Assembly: GCA_963669155.1 (NCBI GenBank) | Contig: OZ022591.1 | Coordinates: forward strand, 16,417,860-16,481,859 | Direction of reading: 5' to 3' | From: Arbacia lixula | Taxonomy: Eukaryota > Echinodermata > Echinoidea > Arbacioida > Arbaciidae | DNA length: 64,000 nt | Part shown: positions 58,401 through 64,000 of the stretch, piece after piece | How the letters are laid out: every line of letters starts with the position of its first letter | Numbering within the stretch: position 1 is the first letter of the stretch | Translations under genes and position numbers: made by a program | The notes under the pieces: generated by a model | What the model was told of the DNA's origin: nothing | What the model saw: the letters and a program-made list of their open reading frames with translations, nothing else | Database searches by the model: none

Positions 58401-61400
58401 TTGTTCTGTTGTCAGAGTGGATGGTGAAATGTCCGTTGTTGTTGTCTCTGCTCTCAAAGTTGTAGCAGCTTCAGACGTAATCATATCAGTAGCAGAGGAT
58501 GTCTGTTCTTCACCAGTTGTTGCAACAATGGTCGCTGATGAATTATCGCTCGTCTGGTATGGTGTCGTGTTGACGGTTGTTTTTCCATCATCTGTTGTTG
58601 TATCCTGTTTTGTGGAGACGAGAGTAGTTGAAATATCCACTGTTGCTGTCTGTGTTTCCAGGGTTGTGGCAGCTTCAGACGTCATTAAATCAGTAGCAGA
58701 GGATGTGTGCTCTTCACCAGTTGTTGCAACTATGTTCGTTGTTGAACTATCACTCGTCTGGTATGGTGTTGTGTTCATGGTTGTTGCTTGCTCGTCTGTT
58801 GTTGTATCCTGTTTTGTGGAGACGATAGTAGTTGAAACATCCACTGTTGCCGTCTGTGTTTCCAGAGTAGTGGCAGCTTCCGACGTCATTAAATCAGTAG
58901 CAGAGGATGTTTGCTCATCACCAGTCGTTGCAACAATGGTCGTTGTTGAACTATCGCTCGTCTGGTATGGTGTCGTTTTGACGGTTGTTTTTCCCTCTTC
59001 TGTTGTTGTATCCTGTTTTGTGGAGACGACAGAAGTTGACATATCAACTGTTGCCGTCTGTGTTTCCAGGGTAGTGGCAGCTTCCGACGTCATTAAATCA
59101 GTAGCAGAGGATGTGTGCTCTTCACCAGTTGTTGCAACTATGTTCGTTGTTGAACTATCACTCGTCTGGTATGGTGTCGTGTTGACGGTTGTTTTTCCCT
59201 CATCTGTTGTTGTATCCTGTTTTGTGGAGACGAGAGTAGTTGAAATATCCACTGTTGCTGTCTGTGTTTCCAGGGTTGTGGCAGCTTCAGACGTCATTAA
59301 ATCAGTAGCAGAGGATGTGTGCTCTTCACCAGTTGTTGCAACTATGTTCGTTGTTGAACTATCACTCGTCTGGTATGGTGTCGTGTTCATGGTTGTTTTT
59401 CCCTCATCTTTTGTTGTTGCCTGTTTTGTGGAGACGATAGTAGTTGAAACATCCGCTGTTCCCGTCTGTGTTTCCAGAGTAGTGGCAGCTTCCGACGTCA
59501 TTAAATCAGTAGCAGAGGATGTTTGCTCATCACCAGTCGTTGCAACAATGGTCGTTGTTGAACTATCGCTCGTCTGGTATGGTGTCGTTTTGACGGTTGT
59601 TTTTCCCTCTTCTGTTGTTGTATCCTGTTTTGTGGAGACGACAGAAGTTGACATATCAACTGTTGCCGTCTGTGTTTCCAGGGTAGTGGCAGCTTCCGAC
59701 GTCATTAAATCAGTAGCAGAGGATGTGTGCTCTTCACCAGTTGTTGCAACTATGTTCGTTGTTGAACTATCACTCGTCTGGTATGGTGTCGTGTTGACGG
59801 TTGTTTTTCCCTCATCTGTTGTTGTATCCTGTTTTGTGGAGACGAGAGTAGTTGAAATATCCACTGTTGCTGTCTGTGTTTCCAGGGTTGTGGCAGCTTC
59901 AGACGTCATTATATCAGAAGCGGATGTCTGCTCTTCACCAGTTGTTGCAACTATGATCGTTGCTGAACTATCGCTCGTCTGGTATGGTGTCGTGTTGACG
60001 GTTGTTTTTCCATTATCTATTGTTGTATCCTGTTTTGTGGAGACGACAGTAGTTGAAATATCCACTGTTGCCGTCTGTGTTTCCAGGGTTGTGGCAGCTT
60101 CCGACGTCATTAAATCAGTAGCAGAGGATGATTGCTCATCACCAGTCGTTGCAACAATGGTCGTTGTTGAACTATCGCTCGTCTGGTATGGTGTCGTTTT
60201 GACGGTTGTTTTTCCCTCTTCTGTTGTTGTATCCTGTTTTGTGGAGACGACAGGAGTTGACATATCAACTGTTGCCGTCTGTGTTTCCAGGGTAGTGGCA
60301 GCTTCCGACGTCATTAAATCAGTAGCAGAGGATGTGTGCTCTTCACCAGTTGTTGCAACTATGGTCGTTGTGGAACTATCCCACGTCTGGTATGGTGTTG
60401 TATTCACGCTTGTTTTTCCCTCATCTGTTGTTGTATCCTGTTTTGTGGAGACGACAGTAGTTGAAATATCCACTGTTGCTGTCTGTGTTTCTAGGGTAGT
60501 GGCAGCTTCCGACGTCATTAAATCAGTAGCAGAGGATGTGTGCTGTTCACCAGATGTTGCAACTATGGTCGTTGTGGAACTATCCCACGTCTGGTATGGT
60601 GTTGTGTTCACGGTTGTTTTTCCCTCATCTGTTGTTACATCCTGTTTTGTGGAGACGAAAGTAGTTGAAACATCCACTGTTGCCGTCTGTGTTTCCAGGG
60701 TTGTTGCAGCTTCCGATGTCATTATGGCAGTAGCAGAGGATGTCTGATCTTCACCAGTTGTTGAAATTATGGTCGTTGATGAGCTATCGCTCGTCTGGTA
60801 TGGTGTCGTGTTGACGGTTGTTTTTCCCTCATCTGTTGTTACATCCTGTTTTGTGGAGACGAAAGTAGTTGAAATATCCACTGTTGCCGTCTGTGTTTCC
60901 AGGGTAGTGGCAGCTTCAGACGTCATTATATCAGTAGCAGAGGATGTCTGCTCTTCACCAGTTGTTGCAACTATGGTCGTTGTGGAACTATCCCACGTCT
61001 GGTATGGTGTTGTGTTCACGGTTGTTTTTCCCTCATCTGTTGTTGTATCCTGTTTTGTGGAGACGACAGTAGTTGAAATATCCACTGTTGCTGTCTGTGT
61101 TTCTAGGGTAGTGGCAGCTTCCGACGTCATCATATCGGTAGCAGAGGATGTCTGCTCTTCAACAGTTGTTGAAATTATGGTCGTTGGTGAGCTATCGCTC
61201 GTCTGGTATGGTGTCGTGTTCATGGTTGTTGCCTGCTCGTCTGTTGTTGTATCCTGTTTTGTGGAGATGATAGTAGTTGAAATATCCACTGTTGCCGTCT
61301 GTGTTTTCAGAGTAGTGGCAGCTTCTGACGTCGTTAAATCAGTAGCAGAGGATGTTTGCTCATCACCAGTCGTTGCAACTATGGTTGTTGTTGAACTATC

Positions 61401-64000
61401 GCTCGTCTGGTATGGTGTCGTTTTGACGGTTGTTTTTCCCTCTTCTGTTGTTGTATCTTGTTTTGTTGAGACGACAGGAGTTGACATATCAATTGTTGCC
61501 GTCTGTGTTTCCAGGGTAGTGGCAGGTTCCGACGTCATCATATCAGTAGCAGAGGGTGTGTGTTCTTCACCAGTTGTTGCAATAATGGTCGTTGATGAGC
61601 TATCGCTCGTCTGGTATGGTGTCGTGTTCATGGTTGTTGCTTGCTCGTCTGTTGTTGTATCCTGTTTTGTGGAGACAATAGTAGTTGAAACATCCACTGT
61701 TGCCGTCTGTGTTTCCAGGGTAGTGGCAGCTTCCGACGTAATCATATCGGTAGCAGAGGATGTCTGCTCTTCAACAGTTGTTGCAATTATGGTCGTTGAT
61801 GAGCTTTCGCTCGTCTGGTATGGTGTCGTGTTCATGGTTGTTGCTTGCTCGTCTGTTGTTGTATCCTGTTTTGTGGAGACGATAGTAGTTGAAATATCCA
61901 CTGTTGCCGTCTGTGTTTCCAGAGTAGTGGCAGCTTCCGACGTCATTAAATCAGTAGCAGAGGATGTTTGCTCATCACCAGTCGTTGCAACAATGGTCGT
62001 TGTTGAACTATCGCTCGTCTGGTATGGTGTCGTTTTGACGGTTGTTTTTCCCTCTTCTGTTGTTGTATCCTGTTTTGTGGAGACGAGAGTAGTTGAAATA
62101 TCCACTGTTGCTGTCTGTGTTTCCAGGGTTGTGGCAGCTTCAGACGTCATTAAATCAGTAGCAGAGGATGTGTGCTCTTCACCAGTTGTTGCAACTATGA
62201 TCGTTGCTGAACTATCGCTCGTCTGGTATGGTGTCGTTTTGACGGTTGTTTTTCCCTCTTCTGTTGTTGTATCCTGTTTTGTGGAGACGACAGGAGTTGA
62301 CATATCAACTGTTGCCGTCTGTGTTTCCAGGGTAGTGGCAGCTTCCGACGTCATTAAATCAGTAGCAGAGGATGTGTGCTCTTCACCAGTTGTTGCAACT
62401 ATGGTCGTTGTGGAACTATCCCACGTCTGGTATGGTGTTGTATTCACGGTTGTTTTTCCCTCATCTGTTGTTGTATCCTGTTTTGTGGAGACGACAGTAG
62501 TTGAAATATCCACTGTTGCTGTCTGTGTTTCTAGGGTAGTGGCAGCTTCCGACGTCATTAAATCAGTAGCAGAGGATGTGTGCTGTTCACCAGATGTTGC
62601 AACTATGGTCGTTGTGGAACTATCCCACGTCTGGTATGGTGTTGTGTTCACGGTTGTTTTTCCCTCATCTGTTGTTACATCCTGCTTTGTGGAGACGAAA
62701 GTAGTTGAAACATCCACTGTTGCCGTCTGTGTTTCCAGGGTTGTTGCAGCTTCCGATGTCATTTTGGCAGTAGCAGAGGATGTCTGATCTTCACCAGTTG
62801 TTGAAATTATGGTCGTTGATGAGCTATCGCTCGTCTGGTATGGTGTCGTGTTGACGGTTGTTTTTCCCTCATCTGTTGTTACATCCTGTTTTGTGGAGAC
62901 GAAAGTAGTTGAAATATCCACTGTTGCCGTCTGTGTTTCCAGGGTAGTGGCAGCTTCAGACGTCATTATATCAGTAGCAGAGGATGTCTGCTCTTCACCA
63001 GTTGTTGCAACTATGGTCGTTGTGGAACTATCCCACGTCTGGTATGGTGTTGTGTTCACGGTTGTTTTTCCCTCATCTGTTGTTGTATCCTGTTTTGTGG
63101 AGACGACAGTAGTTGAAATATCCACTGTTGCTGTCTGTTTTTCTAGGGTAGTGGCAGCTTCCGACGTCATCATATCGGTAGCAGAGGATGTCTGCTCTTC
63201 AACAGTTGTTGAAATTATGGTCGTTGGTGAGCTATTGATCGTCTGGCATGGTGTCGTGTTCATGGTTGTTGCCTGCTCGTCTGTTGTTGTATCCTGTTTT
63301 GTGGAGACGATAGTAGTTGAAATATCCACTGTTGCCGTCTGTGTTTCCAGAGTAGTGGCAGCTTCCGACGTCATTAAATCAGTAGCAGAGGATGTTTGCT
63401 CATCACCAGTCGTTGCAACAATGGTCGTTGTTGAACTATCGCTCGTCTGGTATGGTGTCGTTTTGACGGTTGTTTTTCCCTCTTCTGTTGTTGTATCCTG
63501 TTTTGTGGAGACGAGAGTAGTTGAAATATCCACTGTTGCTGTCTGTGTTTCCAGGGTTGTGGCAGCTTCAGACGTCATTAGATCAGTAGCAGAGGATGTG
63601 TGCTCTTCACCAGTTGTTGCAACTATGATCGTTGCTGAACTATCGCTCGTCTGGTATGGTGTCGTTTTGACGGTTGTTTTTCCCTCTTCTGTTGTTGTAT
63701 CCTGTTTTGTGGAGACGACAGGAGTTGACATATCAACTGTTGCCGTCTGTGTTTCCAGGGTAGTGGCAGCTTCCGACGTCATTAAATCAGTAGCAGAGGA
63801 TGTGTGCTGTTCACCAGATGTTGCAACTAGGGTCGTTGTGGAACTATCCCACGTCTGGTATGGTGTTGTGTTCACGGTTGTTTTTCCCTCATCTGTTGTT
63901 ACATCCTGTTTTGTGGAGACGAAAGTAGTTGAAACATCCACTGTTGCCGTCTGTGTTTCCAGGGTTGTTGCAGCTTCCGATGTCATTTTGGCAGTAGCAG
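46380..64000 (-). CDS. Gene 5: giant EGF/SEA membrane mucin (5' end beyond window)
   Basis: Minus-strand exons: 57965-64000 (open), 57156-57263, 54319-54429, 53937-54064, 52206-52425, 51376-51519, 50551-50616, 49038-49225, 48097-48339 and probably 46380-46415. Domain order: Thr/Ser-rich tandem repeat of 68 residues, a non-repeated mucin segment, two EGF-like domains, a SEA domain with a G-S cleavage motif, a third EGF-like domain, a short Thr linker, a TM helix and a cytoplasmic tail. The EGF-SEA-EGF-TM order is that of vertebrate MUC3/12/13/17 membrane mucins, though similarity here is architectural only. The role is likely a cell-surface barrier or adhesion glycoprotein. The SEA, linker, TM and tail exons parallel gene 3. 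The signal peptide and any Sushi domains would lie beyond the right edge. Confidence 0.83.
47055..47390. repeat. ~335-bp dispersed repeat, copy 1
   Basis: The sequence from GTTCACCTGGATTT to CTTTTTGCCATATTGTAACA recurs at 54837-55168 in the same orientation with moderate divergence. No protein is encoded. It lies in the last intron of gene 5. Confidence 0.75.
47852..48072. mobile_element. MITE-like element with GGGTGCGTTTA ends
   Basis: GGGTGCGTTTA at 47852-47862 and TAAACGCACCC at 48062-48072 are perfect inverted repeats. CAA on each side may be a 3-bp target duplication. About 221 bp, AAACGCG-rich inside, non-coding. It starts about 25 bases beyond the donor of the gene 5 tail exon. Confidence 0.65.
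48097..48339 (-). CDS. Gene 5 cytoplasmic tail exon
   Basis: A 243-base phase 0-0 exon. QYLPWNEPPPTMYTYQSA opens the tail, followed by SAYEDPPKVSDHDSAR. The start resembles the gene 3 tail (IPPWQTY). The acceptor is TTTAGCAG, a tandem site that allows inclusion or loss of one Gln. The exon could read through the donor GAA|GTAAGA to a stop at 48028-48030, but that stretch enters a MITE-like repeat, so splicing to 46415 is preferred. Confidence 0.7.
49038..49225 (-). CDS. Gene 5 transmembrane exon
   Basis: A 188-base exon, phase 1 in and phase 0 out (GAG|GTGATC). A TM helix (FIVITMSVCLGTILLAALV, then MFVIV) is followed by RRCVRPPRKR as a strong stop-transfer signal and a polar stretch ending RGLINE. 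Confidence 0.85.
49705..49746. repeat. (GT)n microsatellite
   Basis: About 20 GT units in the intron before the TM exon of gene 5. Confidence 0.92.
50033..50507. mobile_element. MITE-like element, second near-full copy
   Basis: TAAAGGGAGAGTTTATTCTGAA at the left and GTGAACTATTCCCTTAA at the right, with TGACGTCA at 50150-50157 and GGGAGAGC near 50361. Same family as 4691-5188. In the intron between the linker and TM exons of gene 5. Confidence 0.7.
50551..50616 (-). CDS. Gene 5 Thr-rich linker exon
   Basis: A 66-base phase 1-1 exon (EATPAYTTMNTTITDGK), between EGF 3 and the TM exon. Acceptor GACAG, donor GAGG|GTATGT. Confidence 0.65.
51376..51519 (-). CDS. Gene 5 EGF-like domain 3
   Basis: A 144-base phase 1-1 exon: TDECALGIDDCAAHAICVD, then YQCTCQEGYVDVG and a final NC. 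The six Cys and the DEC start suggest a calcium-binding-like EGF, although the first acidic ligand is not clearly present. Confidence 0.82.
52206..52425 (-). CDS. Gene 5 SEA domain, second half with G-S site
   Basis: A 220-base exon, phase 0 in and phase 1 out (GAAC|GTAACT). It contains YYGCGIIQFREGSIIADI; Gly22-Ser23 of the exon is the predicted self-cleavage bond, at exactly the same exon position as in gene 3. NIT and NGS sequons are present. Confidence 0.83.
53937..54064 (-). CDS. Gene 5 SEA domain, first half
   Basis: A 128-base exon, phase 1 in and phase 0 out. It encodes STFNAMFEIEMVNGTTAEF and ends METEICTT. Same length and phases as gene 3 exon 5. Confidence 0.82.
54319..54429 (-). 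CDS. Gene 5 EGF-like domain 2
   Basis: A 111-base phase 1-1 exon. It has six Cys: DPCFSLCDRNTEICV, then FECQCRPGYYDSGGDC. The CxCxPGY signature is classic EGF. Donor TTC|GTAAGT. Confidence 0.82.
54837..55168. repeat. ~335-bp dispersed repeat, copy 2
   Basis: Second copy of the repeat at 47055-47390, in the intron between EGF 1 and EGF 2 of gene 5. The flanks CACTGAACTAAAA (about 54677) and TTTTAGTTCAGTG (about 55187) are inverted to one another and may be the ends of a larger insertion. Confidence 0.7.
55212..55320. repeat. ~108-bp fold-back element
   Basis: GGGCCATATCCATGAAAGCT at the left is inverted at the right as GGTTTCATGAATATGGCCC. Between them TAGTTGGTTAC faces GTAACTA. A short MITE-like hairpin in gene 5 intron sequence, next to a tandem TTCAGTGGGCCATA pair. 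Confidence 0.65.
55321..57155. other. Intron between EGF 1 and EGF 2 of gene 5, right part
   Basis: No further exon, repeat or RNA gene could be supported. Confidence 0.5.
57156..57263 (-). CDS. Gene 5 EGF-like domain 1
   Basis: A 108-base phase 1-1 exon with six Cys: PCDGLCDQWAEECVNDQCQC and a final GETC. The acceptor offers two AGs six bases apart (TCAGCCTCAG|CC), both in frame; the upstream choice would add two residues. Donor CAAG|GTAAGG. Confidence 0.75.
57965..64000 (-). CDS. Gene 5 mucin exon with 204-bp tandem repeats (partial)
   Basis: A single open frame of over 2000 codons. From about 58460 to the window end it is made of about 27 units of 68 residues (204 bp) with the core MTSEAATTLETQTATVD, then STKQDTTTDEGKTT and TTPYQTSDSSTT. 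About 45% of residues are Thr or Ser, with Asp, Glu and Lys but little Pro. Each unit holds an N-T-T sequon. The last ~170 residues are Ser/Thr-rich but not repeated. The donor is ACAA|GTGAGT, phase 1, just before an in-frame TAG. Two long plus-strand ORFs (58354-60747, 60769-62787) are antisense shadows. Confidence 0.88.
58460..64000. repeat. 204-bp coding minisatellite with higher-order structure
   Basis: Units are 204 bp. Blocks are also copied at longer multiples: 60180-61440 matches 62220-63480 (period 2040, ten units), 61840-62570 matches 63270-64000 (period 1428, seven units), and 58620-59250 matches 59230-59860 (period 612, three units). All periods are multiples of three, so the frame is kept. 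Confidence 0.85.

Noticed and set aside
58354-62787. Two very long plus-strand ORFs opposite the gene 5 mucin exon
   Set aside because: They arise because the 204-bp repeat is a multiple of three and its Thr/Ser codons give Val/Ser/Glu codons without stops on the other strand. Their Val-rich composition, the lack of splice logic and the well-spliced sense frame make them shadows.

Overview
This is an AT-rich animal genomic window with compact exons, phase-1 introns, GT-AG splice sites, long polypurine/polypyrimidine microsatellites, MITE-like inverted repeats and decayed DIRS-like and CR1/L2-like retroelements. The domains (Sushi/CCP, EGF, SEA, membrane mucin, LamG) and the repeat types suggest a marine invertebrate deuterostome such as an echinoderm, hemichordate or amphioxus. 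I cannot name the species. All gene models below were built by eye from splice sites and reading frames.

Main content: four related minus-strand genes form a cluster. From right to left (their 5'->3' direction) they are: gene 5 (46380 to beyond 64000), a giant membrane mucin with a 68-residue tandem repeat, three EGF domains, a SEA domain, one transmembrane helix and a short tail; gene 4 (38525-43517), a complete 280-residue secreted protein of four Sushi domains; gene 3 (24744-34540), a complete 1117-residue membrane mucin with signal peptide, two Sushi domains, a Ser/Thr-rich stalk, a SEA domain, a transmembrane helix and an acidic tail; and gene 1 (before 1 to 7337), the 5' end of a further paralog with signal peptide, two Sushi domains and the start of a Ser/Thr region. 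Between genes 1 and 3, on the plus strand, lies gene 2 (10736-11568), the last two coding exons of a LamG-domain protein with a probable 2.4-kb 3'UTR.

Region by region: 1-7.3 kb is gene 1 with a CRE-bearing MITE in intron 1. 7.3-10.7 kb is non-coding. 10.7-14 kb is the LamG terminus and its UTR. 14-18.5 kb is intergenic, with a weakly supported small spliced ORF. 18.5-21.6 kb is a broken DIRS-like element split by a LINE. 21.6-24.7 kb holds a CT microsatellite, then quiet DNA and an inverted repeat in the presumed 3'UTR of gene 3. 24.7-34.5 kb is gene 3. 34.5-38.5 kb is intergenic with a LINE remnant. 38.5-43.5 kb is gene 4. 43.5-46.4 kb is intergenic. 46.4-64 kb is gene 5.

How the genes may work together (inference): all four encode extracellular or cell-surface glycoprotein modules. 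Two share a SEA/linker/TM/tail exon block with identical intron phases, and three share an alternating Sushi pair. The cluster looks like a locally expanded and shuffled family of epithelial or coelomocyte surface mucins and secreted Sushi proteins. A barrier or immune role is plausible but not shown by the sequence.
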